A stretch of DNA of 53,161 nt from Neobacillus soli NBRC 102451 (GCF_001591665.1 NZ_BCVI01000001.1:1-53161); one strand, 5' to 3'. Counted from the first letter of the stretch, positions 1 through 10,280 are shown. Notes: a model not told the origin generated them from the sequence alone. Made by a program: numbers and translations.

Positions 1-169
1 AGATTCCTAAAACTAGTAACCCTAGTAATTGGACTGAAAATGAATACTTTTGCGAATATTAAAACAAAAAGTCGAAATTTGTAATAAAACTGTAATCCGC
101 CTGTTATGACCATGTTATTTTAATTTTGTATATTAGGAATAACAAAGCACACTAGGGGGATTAAACAAT

Positions 170-619
170 ATGTTAAAGAAAATCATCGTGGTCTTTATTA
201 TGACAATTACTTTTGGCGCATTGTTTACCACTATGGGTGATAAAGCAGAAGCGGCATATTATCATACAAAAGCAATTTCGGTTGCTAAAGCAAATCTTGG
301 TGTTCCATATAGATGGGGCGGTTTGACACCACGTGGTTTTGACTGTTCAGGTCTTGTTAAGTATTCCTTCGGTAAGGCTGGAAAAACAATGCCGAGAACA
401 GCATCTGATATGTTCTACAAAAAAGGATACCGTGTAAGTTCTTTAAAGGTAGGAGACTTGATGTTCTTTGGACCAAATAAGGCAAGTAAACCTACCCATG
501 TAGCCATTTACATCGGATCCGGCAAGATGATCCAGGCTTCATCTTCAAAGGGCGTATCAATCACCTATACAAACAACAGCTATTGGAAAGCAAGATATAT
601 TGGGGCAAAACGTATATAA
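170..619 (+). CDS. Secreted NlpC/P60 (C40) cell-wall peptidase
   Basis: A 149-residue secreted peptidase of the NlpC/P60 family, which cleaves the peptide part of peptidoglycan (usually the D-Glu to diamino acid bond). Residues 1-29 form a signal peptide (KK, long hydrophobic stretch, AEA cleavage motif). The rest is a single catalytic domain with no LysM or SH3 binding domain, so it is a minimal enzyme. The nucleophile Cys59 sits in the motif FDCSGLV, and His110 sits in THVAIYIG. The third catalytic position, normally His, is Gln122 (MIQASSS). A good ribosome site (AGGGGGA) precedes the ATG. The gene stands alone and is followed by a hairpin terminator. Family and export are clear; the exact bond cleaved is inferred. 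Confidence 0.9.
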   Translation: MLKKIIVVFIMTITFGALFTTMGDKAEAAYYHTKAISVAKANLGVPYRWGGLTPRGFDCSGLVKYSFGKAGKTMPRTASDMFYKKGYRVSSLKVGDLMFFGPNKASKPTHVAIYIGSGKMIQASSSKGVSITYTNNSYWKARYIGAKRI

Positions 620-704
620 ACAGTGGGTTATAATATTGAAAGAATAGAGCATCGGTATGCTTAACGAGTTCCGTAACCTATTGCAAACATTATAAATATT
701 AAGG

Positions 705-747
705 AAAATGACTATCAAAATGTATGTTAATTTGATAGTCATTTTTT
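705..747 (+). terminator. Intrinsic terminator after the NlpC/P60 gene
   Basis: A 15-bp perfect stem (705-719 with 731-745) around an 11-nt loop is followed by a T run. It lies about 85 bases after the NlpC/P60 stop. The A-rich left arm means it could also stop transcription from the methyltransferase on the other strand. The rest of the gap 620-875 shows no gene. Confidence 0.8.
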
Positions 748-875
748 TGTATATAGCGATTCCTTTGTAATTTCTCTTTAAATTTGTATATGAAATTGTA
801 TAATAAATTGTCAGGGTTGATATGAATCGTTCTTTTTTAGAGATTATGTGAACTGAGTAATAAAAAAGCAAGGAT

Positions 876-1472
876 TCACTTTATACTACTGGATATAAAC
901 ATTGAGGCATCTTGATTCATAAAAATACGATTACCATGATAAAATATCTTCATTTCAATTGATTTAAATCCTACTTCGGATAACCTTTTTTTCAGTTCTT
1001 CATGCGAAAAACCGTTATGAACTTTCGGATGATGTATTTTATCGTTTTTGTCAAAATCAATAATAATTAGCTTGCCACCATTATTTAAAATGTTGAACAA
1101 TTCTTGTAAAATTTTTTTAGTATCCGGAATATGTAGAAGGACTAGTGACATTAAAACTATGTCTGCCTTAAGTTCAGGAGTTTCTAGAGTAAAATCTGAA
1201 TAGAGCACTTTTGAATTGGAAATTCCTTTGTGAGAAATTTTAGCTTTCGCAACCTCCAACATTTGTTTTGATGAATCTACCAACAAAATCGAATCAACCA
1301 AATCTGATATTTCCAAACTAATTAGACCAGTACCACTCCCATAGTCTATTAAAGATTTTGATTTACTATTTTGTAATCCTGATCTTACTTCCTTAACTAT
1401 AACCTTAGCTAATTCAATTCTTTCTTCTGTATCATATCTTTTTGCCATCTGTTCAAAAACATTATTTTCCAT
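876..1472 (-). CDS. Class I SAM-dependent methyltransferase
   Basis: A 198-residue cytoplasmic methyltransferase with a Rossmann fold. Motif I (DYGSGTGLISLE) binds S-adenosylmethionine, an acidic residue follows (LLVDSSKQML), and ADIVLMSLVLLHI is the post-motif region of the Methyltransf_11/25 families. The substrate cannot be told from the sequence. The start chosen is the ATG at 1472 because AGGGGAGTGG lies directly before it; an upstream start at 1532 would add 20 residues with no ribosome site. It is divergent from the rifamycin phosphotransferase gene, but nothing shows that the two are linked in function. Confidence 0.8.
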   Translation of the reverse strand: MENNVFEQMAKRYDTEERIELAKVIVKEVRSGLQNSKSKSLIDYGSGTGLISLEISDLVDSILLVDSSKQMLEVAKAKISHKGISNSKVLYSDFTLETPELKADIVLMSLVLLHIPDTKKILQELFNILNNGGKLIIIDFDKNDKIHHPKVHNGFSHEELKKRLSEVGFKSIEMKIFYHGNRIFMNQDASMFISSSIK

Positions 1473-1623
1473 ATTCCACTCCCCTAATTTATTAAATAAA
1501 CTGATTAAATGAAAAAAGGTTAATTTTGTCATATTTATATTGTGGGTTAAAAGGTATATGAGCTGCTTTCGAGGGGATGAACCGGGGCATCAGTTTACTG
1601 TATGGTAAGGTCTGGCTATTTTT

Positions 1624-1652
1624 TTGTACTCTTCCTATTTTAATTATATCAT
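1624..1652 (+). promoter_or_regulatory. Probable sigma-A promoter of rph
   Basis: TTGTAC (1624-1629), a 17-base spacer and TATCAT (1647-1652) match the housekeeping promoter pattern about 85 bases before the rph start. GC-richer sequence just upstream (1570-1617) could hold a control site for rifamycin induction, but no recognised element could be confirmed there. Confidence 0.5.
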
Positions 1653-1709
1653 ACAAAAAATGGATAATATAGACTGTTTTTTCCCATGTACTACTGGTAA
1701 AATCAATAG

Positions 1710-4337
<2,628 letters not shown>

Positions 4338-4366
4338 TTGCTGAATACGTCCAGATTTAATTAGTA

Positions 4367-4396
4367 ACACCGCTCCAGTGGTTACCAGAGCGGTGT
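4367..4396 (+). terminator. Hairpin after rph
   Basis: A 9-bp perfect stem (acaccgctc with gagcggtgt) around a 12-nt loop lies 30 bases after the rph stop. The following T-tract is weak (cttacaatctttcc), so termination may be partial. Confidence 0.6.
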
Positions 4397-4731
4397 CTTA
4401 CAATCTTTCCATTGGGACAAAAAATTGAAGCCAACTTTATCGGTCGTGCATACTTACAATTGATAGTTACCGATCCAACGCCAATCATTACATAAATATG
4501 GCCGATTTTCCAAATTGTCCTACAAATTTAGTTACATTTTGGCGTGTGATTTCAGGTTTTGCGATAGGAAATGGAACCCGTTACGGTATGCCGGTGCTCT
4601 TTTTTATGCCTTTCAAAAGGAATGGTAAAGTCTATTTTAGTAAGTCCATAATACTTTCATATATTTAGCTATGTAAGGGTATCCTAAGGTTTCGACTTGG
4701 ATACCCTTTTTCATATATTTTTAAGAGATTC
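4397..4731. other. Gap with an unassigned 56-codon ORF and a plus-strand terminator
   Basis: There is no recognised gene in these 335 bases. A plus-strand frame at 4498-4668 (56 codons, ATG start) contains stretches such as FWRVISGFAIGNGTRYG, but it has no ribosome site and I do not recognise it. It ends seven bases before a strong hairpin at 4675-4708, which suggests either a small gene or the tail of a decayed one. Confidence 0.35.
4675..4710 (+). terminator. Strong intrinsic terminator in plus orientation
   Basis: A 10-bp stem (aagggtatcc with ggataccctt), extended by aag/ctt pairs inside the loop, is followed by TTTTTT. The T-run is on the plus strand, although the nearest annotated plus-strand gene (rph) already has its own hairpin. 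It may also serve the minus-strand XRE-cupin gene that ends at 4732. Confidence 0.7.
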
Positions 4732-5271
4732 TTATTCCAAACCTTCAGTGTAAACGGCAATTAAAACAACTGCAACATCATCTCCGATATTTTTAACAAA
4801 GTGAGGGACACTTGCACACCAACTAAAAGTATCTCCTGCTTCAAGGATAAATGAGTCTTCTCCTTGTTCTGCAAGAATTTTTCCCTTGAGGACTAAATGG
4901 CATTCTTCACCTTCATGTGCTTTTTTTTCTCCTGTCGAAGCCCCAGGGGGAAATTCAACCAGTCGTATACTTAAACCGCCTCTAGCAGCTAAATGCTCCA
5001 CCTTTAAATTTGAATCCTTAGAAATAGTGAATTCTCTTTCGTCTTTTCTAATGACACTCATATGCTGGTCTTTTTCTAAAAGCAGATATGGTAAAGGAAC
5101 CTTTAAGAAATTTGCAATGGTTTGTAGCGTACTAATTGATGGGGATGTGTTGTTGTTTTCAACATTGCTTATAAAACCCTTTGAAAGACCCGTTTCTTCA
5201 CACATTTTTGCAATCGTTATTTTTTTTCTATTTCTAATGGTACGAATTTTAGAACCAATATCCACTTTCAT
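4732..5271 (-). CDS. XRE-cupin transcriptional regulator
   Basis: About 179 residues. The N-terminal helix-turn-helix of the XRE/Cro type (IRTIRNRKKITIAKMCEETG, then LSKGFISNVENN) is followed by a C-terminal cupin barrel (about 110-175; HEGEECHLVLKGK, LEAGDTFSWCASVPHFVKN). Such regulators bind a small effector or metal in the cupin and control adjacent genes. It is divergent from the hydrolase/dioxygenase/DoxX operon, which is the likely target. The start is uncertain: ATG at 5271 has GAGG only 2-3 bases away, GTG at 5274 overlaps it, and a GTG at 5265 is better spaced. The effector cannot be told. Confidence 0.85.
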   Translation of the reverse strand: MKVDIGSKIRTIRNRKKITIAKMCEETGLSKGFISNVENNNTSPSISTLQTIANFLKVPLPYLLLEKDQHMSVIRKDEREFTISKDSNLKVEHLAARGGLSIRLVEFPPGASTGEKKAHEGEECHLVLKGKILAEQGEDSFILEAGDTFSWCASVPHFVKNIGDDVAVVLIAVYTEGLE

Positions 5272-5324
5272 CACCTCAAAAGTTTCTTTATAGTGAACTT
5301 AATTACATATTAACAAAAAAATAG

Positions 5325-5385
5325 TTGACTTGCTATACTTATTGTTGATATTATTTAGGAAACAAATATTCATATAGGGAAACAA
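5325..5385 (+). promoter_or_regulatory. Operon promoter with paired GGAAACAA repeats
   Basis: TTGACT (5325-5330), an 18-base spacer and TATTAT (5349-5354) form a probable sigma-A promoter for the operon starting at 5500. Just downstream are two identical octamers GGAAACAA at 5358-5365 and 5378-5385, 20 bases apart, i.e. about two helix turns, on the same face. A further AAACA-TT-TGTTT inverted pair lies at 5433-5444. These are good candidates for the binding sites of the divergent XRE-cupin regulator; that link is inferred. Confidence 0.5.
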
Positions 5386-5499
5386 TAAATAAAAGTTAAA
5401 CGCTAATTTTAAATATTCATATTTCTAATATGAAACATTTGTTTTAAAATAAAATATTGCTTTTAACTAAAAATACGCTTGTTTTAGGGGGATTACTGT

Positions 5500-6144
5500 A
5501 TGGAAGCCTCAATGATTTATGAGCTTCGCCGTCCAAAGAATATTGTTCCAGATAAGAAATATCCTGCATTGTTTGTCATGCATGGTATTGGTAGTAATGA
5601 ACAAAATATGCTGTCATTGGTTGATGGATTAGGGGATTTCTTTTATATCTTTAGTGTTAGAGGGCATTTACCTCAGGGACCAGGATTTGCATACTTTACA
5701 ATTCAAGGATATGGCAAACCACATCGTGAAGTTTTCGATGAGGGAATCAATAAATTAACGAACTTTATTGATTATGCCACTGAAAAGTATCCACTAGATT
5801 TAAGCCAATTATACTTGCTAGGTTTTAGCCAGGGTGCGATTGTTTCGATGACATTAGCGCTAACACTTGGAAAAAAAATAAAGGGTGTTGTCGCTCTAAG
5901 TGGATATATTCCTATGTTTGTTAAAGAAGAATACAACATAAATCCTGGCAATAATTTATCTGTGTTTATCTCACATGGGGAATTCGATCAGGTCTTGCCA
6001 TTGGAATGGGGTAAAGAAAATGTCGAGTATTTTACAAAGTTAGGCACTCCTGTGACTTTTAAAACTTATCCTGAAGGACATACAGTTTCAAGGGAGAATC
6101 TACATGATTTCCAAGCATGGATTTTGAATGATTTACAAAGATAA
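5500..6144 (+). CDS. Alpha/beta hydrolase (carboxylesterase/phospholipase type, MhqD-like)
   Basis: A 214-residue cytoplasmic serine hydrolase of the carboxylesterase/phospholipase family, close in type to B. subtilis MhqD. The oxyanion region MHGIGSNEQNM is followed by the nucleophile elbow GFSQGA (Ser110), Asp163 (SHGEFDQVLP) and His194 (PEGHTV), giving a full catalytic triad. A strong ribosome site (TTAGGGGGA) precedes the ATG. It is the first gene of a three-gene set with a ring-cleavage type dioxygenase and a DoxX protein. In B. subtilis similar hydrolase, dioxygenase and DoxX genes respond to quinones and catechols, so detoxification of aromatic electrophiles is a reasonable inference. 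The substrate is unknown. Confidence 0.82.
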   Translation: MEASMIYELRRPKNIVPDKKYPALFVMHGIGSNEQNMLSLVDGLGDFFYIFSVRGHLPQGPGFAYFTIQGYGKPHREVFDEGINKLTNFIDYATEKYPLDLSQLYLLGFSQGAIVSMTLALTLGKKIKGVVALSGYIPMFVKEEYNINPGNNLSVFISHGEFDQVLPLEWGKENVEYFTKLGTPVTFKTYPEGHTVSRENLHDFQAWILNDLQR

Positions 6145-6185
6145 GAAATCCCGAAAGCAAATAAAATAATATGGAGGGTACAAAG

Positions 6186-6965
6186 ATGCTGCCATCTTTT
6201 TTTATCGCACATGGTGCACCGTTACTTGCAATTGAGAATAATGAGTATACAAAGTTTTTAAATCAATTAGGGCAAACGTTGCCCCGCCCAAAGGCAATTG
6301 TCTTGTTTTCGGCTCATTGGGAGTCTAGAATCCAAAAGGTAAGCAAGGTCGACCACTATAGTACGATTTATGATTTCGGTGGATTTGACCCAGCTCTATA
6401 TCGTATTCAATATCCCGCCCACGGAAATCAAGAGATTTCAAAACAAATAGAGGATTTATTCACAATAAATGGAGTTCCATTTGAACTTGAATCAGATCGT
6501 GGCTTGGATCATGGGGCATGGGTTGTCCTTCGAATGCTTTATCCTAATGCGGATATTCCGGTCATCGCTATGTCTGTCAATTCTAAACTTTCTCCAGAGG
6601 AGCAATATAAAATTGGTAAAGCATTATCGGAATTAAGAGCTAGTGACATGTTAATTATTGCGAGTGGAGGAACAGTGCACAACCTTGGAGGATTAAAGTG
6701 GTCAGATAATGGTCAGGTTGATCAGTGGGCACTAGAATTTGATGATTGGTTAGCACATCATTTGAACAAATGGGACCTTCCATCGCTATTTAAATACGAG
6801 TCACTGGCACCGAATGCAAAATTGGCGGTTCCGCCATATGGGAAAGAACACTTTATTCCCATTTTTTATGCAATGGGTGCTGCAGACAATCATCAAAAAG
6901 CTACTTTACTACATCGCAGCTTTCGGTATGGAAATCTTAGTCACAGTATTTGGCAGTTTGAGTGA
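6186..6965 (+). CDS. LigB-superfamily extradiol dioxygenase (YgiD/DODA type)
   Basis: A 259-residue class III extradiol ring-cleavage dioxygenase related to 4,5-DOPA dioxygenase and E. coli YgiD. The conserved histidines are visible: His9 (FFIAHGAP), His44 (LFSAHWES) and His222 (YGKEHFIP) are the expected metal ligands, with His165 (GGTVHNLG) as the catalytic base by family comparison; LDHGAWVVLRMLYP is the family core motif. The start is the ATG at 6186, which has TGGAGGGT ahead of it; a longer in-frame version would bury that ribosome site. It sits 41 bases after the hydrolase gene and is probably cotranscribed. The natural catechol substrate is unknown. Confidence 0.87.
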   Translation: MLPSFFIAHGAPLLAIENNEYTKFLNQLGQTLPRPKAIVLFSAHWESRIQKVSKVDHYSTIYDFGGFDPALYRIQYPAHGNQEISKQIEDLFTINGVPFELESDRGLDHGAWVVLRMLYPNADIPVIAMSVNSKLSPEEQYKIGKALSELRASDMLIIASGGTVHNLGGLKWSDNGQVDQWALEFDDWLAHHLNKWDLPSLFKYESLAPNAKLAVPPYGKEHFIPIFYAMGAADNHQKATLLHRSFRYGNLSHSIWQFE

Positions 6966-7076
6966 TTCTAAGAAAATTGGGTTAATTCACCCGCTTATCT
7001 CTAATTATAAATATCTGAATTAGAGAGTTAATGATTTAAAAAGTAATGGCGAAATAATATTTTGGAGGAATAAACA

Positions 7077-7490
7077 ATGCAATTAAAAAGTGAAGTTGGC
7101 GCAGTTATTTTACGTATCATGCTAGGTGTAATATTTTTCATTCATGGATTAGTAAAATTTCAAGGAGGAATTGAGAATATAGCAGGTTGGTTTGGAAGTA
7201 TTGGATTACCAGGGTTTTTGGCTTACCTAGTTGCTGGTATTGAAGTGCTTGGTGGGATTGCATTAATTGTAGGATTTGGAACCCGTATTGTATCAGCGTT
7301 GTTTGTATTTTTAATGATTGGGGCAATAATAAAAGTAAAGCTAGCAGCTGGTTTCTTAGGCAATGCTAATATGGCGGGATATGAATTAGAACTAGCGTAT
7401 TTAGCAATGGCACTATTCCTAGCTATAAATGGAAGTAAACATTTTTCATTAGGTCAAATTTTTAGTAAAAACGAATCATCACAAATGTGA
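7077..7490 (+). CDS. DoxX family membrane protein (MhqP/CatD-like)
   Basis: A 137-residue membrane protein with about four hydrophobic helices and the DoxX signature near the N-terminus (LRIMLGVIFFIHGLVKF) and in the middle (LVAGIEVLGGIALIVGFGTR). In B. subtilis the homologues CatD and MhqP are encoded with dioxygenases and induced by quinone stress; their biochemical role is not settled. It is the third gene of the hydrolase-dioxygenase set, 111 bases after the dioxygenase, with its own TGGAGGA ribosome site, and a strong terminator follows. Confidence 0.87.
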   Translation: MQLKSEVGAVILRIMLGVIFFIHGLVKFQGGIENIAGWFGSIGLPGFLAYLVAGIEVLGGIALIVGFGTRIVSALFVFLMIGAIIKVKLAAGFLGNANMAGYELELAYLAMALFLAINGSKHFSLGQIFSKNESSQM

Positions 7491-7604
7491 ATGCAATGCT
7501 TGACCAAGTGAATGCTTGGAGAGGCGCACTAAAAAATTTGCGATAAACCTGCGAGACATGGAAATAAGATTTTTGTAAAACTTTGTTTTTTACTTTCAAC
7601 GGGG

Positions 7605-7651
7605 AAAAAGAGGGTGTCCAATATAAATGCATTTTGGACACCCTCTTTTTT
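7605..7651. terminator. Bidirectional intrinsic terminator after the doxX gene
   Basis: A 17-bp near-perfect stem (7605-7621 with 7634-7650) has an A-run on one side and a T-run on the other. It closes the hydrolase-dioxygenase-DoxX unit. The surrounding gap 7491-7900 holds no recognisable gene. Confidence 0.85.
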
Positions 7652-7855
7652 CTAAAGGTATTCATGAATTACACAAAAAACACAAACTAAAAGGTGCAAT
7701 ATATTTAGTTGGACCAATATGTAAACGAACGTTGAATTGAATGAGTATAAATGATGAAAACAGCCTTTACAAGCAGGGCTTTTTTTTATATATTAATAAT
7801 TTTGCACCTTGGAGAGAAAGACTTTTGTTGCCCATACAGGGTAAGGGAAAATCAA

Positions 7856-7893
7856 CCATTAAAAGAAAAAGAAGCTAGCAATAAATTGTTAGC
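7856..7893 (-). terminator. Terminator of the CDF exporter gene
   Basis: On the minus strand an imperfect hairpin (7874-7893, GCTA.CAAT paired with ATTG.TAGC) is followed by a T-rich tract (7856-7872), directly after the end of the cation exporter gene at 7901. Confidence 0.5.
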
Positions 7894-7900
7894 ATCTATA

Positions 7901-8770
7901 TTAATTTGGCTCTACATGGACATGAACATCATATACTCCATAATTTTTTATCATGACTTTTTCAACATGGGTAGATATATCATGGGCTTCTTTAATATCC
8001 AACGTAGAATTAACAAGAATCACAACATCAATTACTTCATTATTGCCGTAGTTTCTACCTTTAATTTCCTTTATTCCTTTAACTCCATCTACTTTTGTGA
8101 TTTCATCGTGATAAAGTTGAATTTTACTTTCATCAAAACCATCTGAAAGTTCATGGGAAGCTTGTTTAAAGATATCCCAAGCTGTTTTACAGATTAATAG
8201 CCCTACAATAATGGCAGTTACCGTATCAAGCCAAGCCATATTTAATTGAGAAGCGAATATACCTACTGCTGTTCCTATACTCACCCAAGCATCTGAAATG
8301 TTATCTTTTGCTGCTGCCATTACGGATTTGCTATTAATTTTAATAGCTAATTTTTTGTTGTAACGATAAACAAAATACATGGCTAGTGCAGAAAAAACAC
8401 CTACATAAGCCGCCATAATATCAGGAGACTCTTTTTCTCCTTGAAACATAGAGGTGATAGCATCAACCAACACTTGAAGGCCCACTGCTGCCATAATAAA
8501 AGAAGCGACCATTGATGCAATGGTTTCACTTTTCCAATGTCCATACCCATGGTCTTTATCAGGTGGTCTTTGTGATAACTTGAGTCCGATGAGTACGGCA
8601 ATAGATGCAATGATATCGGTTGTATTATTTAGGCCATCTGCTTTTAATGCAGCGGAGTTACTTATAAATCCAAAAACTAATTTTATGATAGAAAGACATA
8701 TGTAAGCAATAATACTAATTATTGCGCCACGTTCTCCTAATTTAAGATCTTTATATTTTTGCTCTTCCAT
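7901..8770 (-). CDS. Cation diffusion facilitator, manganese-efflux type
   Basis: A 289-residue CDF exporter with six predicted membrane helices and a C-terminal cytoplasmic domain (DEITKVDGVKGIKEIKGRNYG, ending in DVHVHVEP). The metal site shows Asn48-xxx-Asp52 in helix 2 (LNNTTDII) and Asp156-xxx-Asp160 in helix 5 (KDNISDAW). NxxxD/DxxxD is the pattern of manganese CDFs such as MntE and B. subtilis MneP/MneS, whereas zinc exporters have a His there. The start is the ATG at 8770, preceded by GGGGGGCAAG. I saw no yybP-ykoY manganese riboswitch or clear MntR box upstream. Mn2+ export is inferred from the motifs. Confidence 0.85.
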   Translation of the reverse strand: MEEQKYKDLKLGERGAIISIIAYICLSIIKLVFGFISNSAALKADGLNNTTDIIASIAVLIGLKLSQRPPDKDHGYGHWKSETIASMVASFIMAAVGLQVLVDAITSMFQGEKESPDIMAAYVGVFSALAMYFVYRYNKKLAIKINSKSVMAAAKDNISDAWVSIGTAVGIFASQLNMAWLDTVTAIIVGLLICKTAWDIFKQASHELSDGFDESKIQLYHDEITKVDGVKGIKEIKGRNYGNNEVIDVVILVNSTLDIKEAHDISTHVEKVMIKNYGVYDVHVHVEPN

Positions 8771-9067
8771 TCTACTTGCCCCCCATAAGCACTTAACTAT
8801 GATACAACTAAAAATATGGGTGGGTCTAGAGCAACCTTTTTGTATCGTTTTATATAAGTAGGCGATATACAAGTAAGTTGTATTAGGGAAAAGGATTCTC
8901 CTAATTTCCCTTATTAAAACGAGTTAACACCTACTAGTTGAAAAGCCAATAAAAAAACAGAGGTACCTGTAAAAAAGCATCCCTGTTTAATTTTATTGAA
9001 TAGAATTATTTATTTTCACAACAATGAGCCTGTAGGCTGTTGGAAATACTGTCAAATCATTTGGTTT

Positions 9068-9244
9068 TTAGAATCTGCGTCTTCTTCTTTCAATTTCGAT
9101 TTCAAACCGTCTTCTTCTTTCAATTTCAATTTCAAACCGTCTTCTTCTCTCAATTTCGATTTCAATTTCAATGGGGACAAACCGTCTTCTTCTAAAGCCA
9201 TCACGAAAAAACATGTCTCTTCGATTAAATCCCATAAATGTCAT
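9068..9244 (-). CDS. Small charged-repeat protein (EIEIERRRR repeats)
   Basis: A 58-residue protein not recognised as a named family. An N-terminal part (MTFMGFNRRDMFFRDGF) is followed by repeats of (F)EIEIERRRR, alternating a glutamate/isoleucine strand with an arginine cluster, encoded by a 30-base tandem DNA repeat. The evidence for a real gene is a near-perfect ribosome site (AAAGGAGGT, then ATG 9 bases later) and a short distance to two other small sporulation-type genes on the same strand. Two other frames across the repeat are also open because the repeat length is a multiple of three, but neither has a ribosome site. No signal peptide. A spore-associated structural role is only a guess. 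Confidence 0.6.
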   Translation of the reverse strand: MTFMGFNRRDMFFRDGFRRRRFVPIEIEIEIERRRRFEIEIERRRRFEIEIERRRRRF

Positions 9245-9323
9245 TTAATTCAACCTCCTTTCATTTCAGAATTTTAAATTAAACAGGACAGATTAAAGCA
9301 ATCTGCCCCGTTTTTCAAAATTT

Positions 9324-9413
9324 TTAGTAGCCCATGAAAGAAGTTCCTACAATGATAAGTAGGATGAACAATACAACAATTAACGCAAAACCGCTAACCA
9401 TTCCATCACCCAT
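9324..9413 (-). CDS. YjcZ-family sporulation peptide
   Basis: A 29-residue peptide, MGDGMVSGFA followed by a single hydrophobic helix (LIVVLFILLIIVG) and a short tail ending in MGY. This is the pattern of the YjcZ/SscA family of tiny membrane peptides that are widespread in Bacillus and linked to spore formation. The ribosome site GGGAGGTG is well spaced. Such short genes are commonly missed by gene finders. Confidence 0.85.
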   Translation of the reverse strand: MGDGMVSGFALIVVLFILLIIVGTSFMGY

Positions 9414-9560
9414 GTATAACACCTCCCTGCAAATGTTTGGAATTTAAGTGGAAAAAAACTCCACTATTTATATATATTTCTTACGTCAAAGGATGATTGG
9501 ACTAGCATCATCGGCAAGGAAAAAATCAGCTAATTGTTTAAACAGTTTTTAAAAATGAAA

Positions 9561-9594
9561 AGAAGCATCTGCAATTCATGCAAATGCCTCTTCA
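9561..9594 (-). terminator. Terminator after the ymaF-like gene
   Basis: On the minus strand a hairpin pairing the gaagaggcattTGC side with GCAgatgcttc is followed by TTTTCATTTTT. It lies about 50 bases after the stop of the His-rich gene. The rest of the gap 9414-9642 shows only the leader of the YjcZ-type gene. Confidence 0.65.
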
Positions 9595-9642
9595 GAGGTA
9601 ATAATATTTTAGTGAGTAAGGATGACATTTCAACGGATGCTC

Positions 9643-10029
9643 TTAATCGCTAGGACTAGTTTTGCCGCTATATTTATGAGAATGAGGATGGTGTCCATTA
9701 ACTGTCGTGACGCCTTGAAAATTATGAAAATGCCCTCCATTGGGCAAAGGAATTGCTGGCCCAGTAACGCCTCGAATTTCATGTTTATGCCCATCATTCA
9801 AGAAAGTGACGGTAAAGTATTTATGGTTATGGGGCACTCCAGTGGGAGCGGGTTCAGTTGTACCGGCATATCGATGATCATGCCCATCATTAAAAGAGGT
9901 TACACCTGAAAAATGATGTCTATGTAGTGGTCTACCGTCCCATGAAGTTAGAAATAATGTATGAGAATGCTCAGAATCCATATTTGAACCATCTGAATGA
10001 ACAACAAACCCAGTAACCGATATATTCAT
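9643..10029 (-). CDS. YmaF family His-rich repeat protein
   Basis: A 128-residue protein with at least six repeats of the type H-x-H-x(3-5)-G-V/T-T (for example HSHTLFLTS, HRHHFSGVTS, HDHRYAGTTE, HKHEIRGVTG, HFHNFQGVTT, HSHKYSGKT). This is the YmaF family of Bacillus. The dense, regularly spaced histidines suggest binding of transition metals, but no activity is established. The ATG at 10029 is chosen because GGTGG lies 8 bases before it; an in-frame GTG at 10041 overlaps that site. No signal peptide is present. Confidence 0.8.
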   Translation of the reverse strand: MNISVTGFVVHSDGSNMDSEHSHTLFLTSWDGRPLHRHHFSGVTSFNDGHDHRYAGTTEPAPTGVPHNHKYFTVTFLNDGHKHEIRGVTGPAIPLPNGGHFHNFQGVTTVNGHHPHSHKYSGKTSPSD

Positions 10030-10185
10030 ATGTTTTACCACCTTTATTATTCTTTTAGTACACTTTATGAAAATGGACCCAAAATAATAACTATGACGAG
10101 TTTTTTACTAAATATAAAATTTTAATTGGTTACATTTTTAAATAAAGAGTACTCATAGATGTAACAAATATTGAAAATCGCTAAT

Positions 10186-10200
10186 TGACAATCGTTATCA
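10186..10200 (+). promoter_or_regulatory. Fur box 1
   Basis: TGACAATCGTTATCA matches the 7-1-7 Fur consensus TGATAATNATTATCA at 13 of the 14 half-site positions other than the centre, allowing the C/T and G/A changes at two places. It lies 81 bases before the iron permease gene. Iron-dependent repression is inferred. Confidence 0.75.
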
Positions 10201-10233
10201 TTTGAATTAAGATAATAAATGAGGAATTGATAT

Positions 10234-10248
10234 TGAAAATCGTTATCA
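10234..10248 (+). promoter_or_regulatory. Fur box 2
   Basis: TGAAAATCGTTATCA is a second 7-1-7 Fur-type site, 33 bases before the start codon. Two tandem sites, with a degenerate third (TGAAAATCGCTAA) just upstream of the first, point to tight iron control of the EfeU unit. Confidence 0.75.
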
Positions 10249-10280
10249 ATTAAAGATAAAGTTTCTACAAGGAGGAACTA

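Noticed and set aside
557..871. Minus-strand 104-codon frame after the NlpC gene
   Set aside because: It overlaps the NlpC end, crosses the terminator hairpin and has no ribosome site.
1560..1623. Rifamycin-associated element or attenuator upstream of rph
   Set aside because: The region is GC-richer and followed by a T-run, but pairing is poor and I could not match a known element; it also lies upstream of the assigned promoter.
7751..8146. Plus-strand 131-codon frame
   Set aside because: Most of it lies opposite the end of the cation exporter gene, it is rich in Ile/Tyr/Asn as expected of a shadow frame, and it has no good ribosome site.
8771..8995. yybP-ykoY manganese riboswitch upstream of the CDF gene
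   Set aside because: The conserved purine-rich motifs and long stems of that riboswitch could not be found on the minus strand.
8996..9277. Plus-strand 93-codon frame with SSSFNF repeats
   Set aside because: It is the opposite strand of the EIEIERRRR repeat gene, has no ribosome site, and stays open only because the repeat is a multiple of three. A second minus-strand frame (EEDGLKLKLK repeats) was dropped for the same reason.
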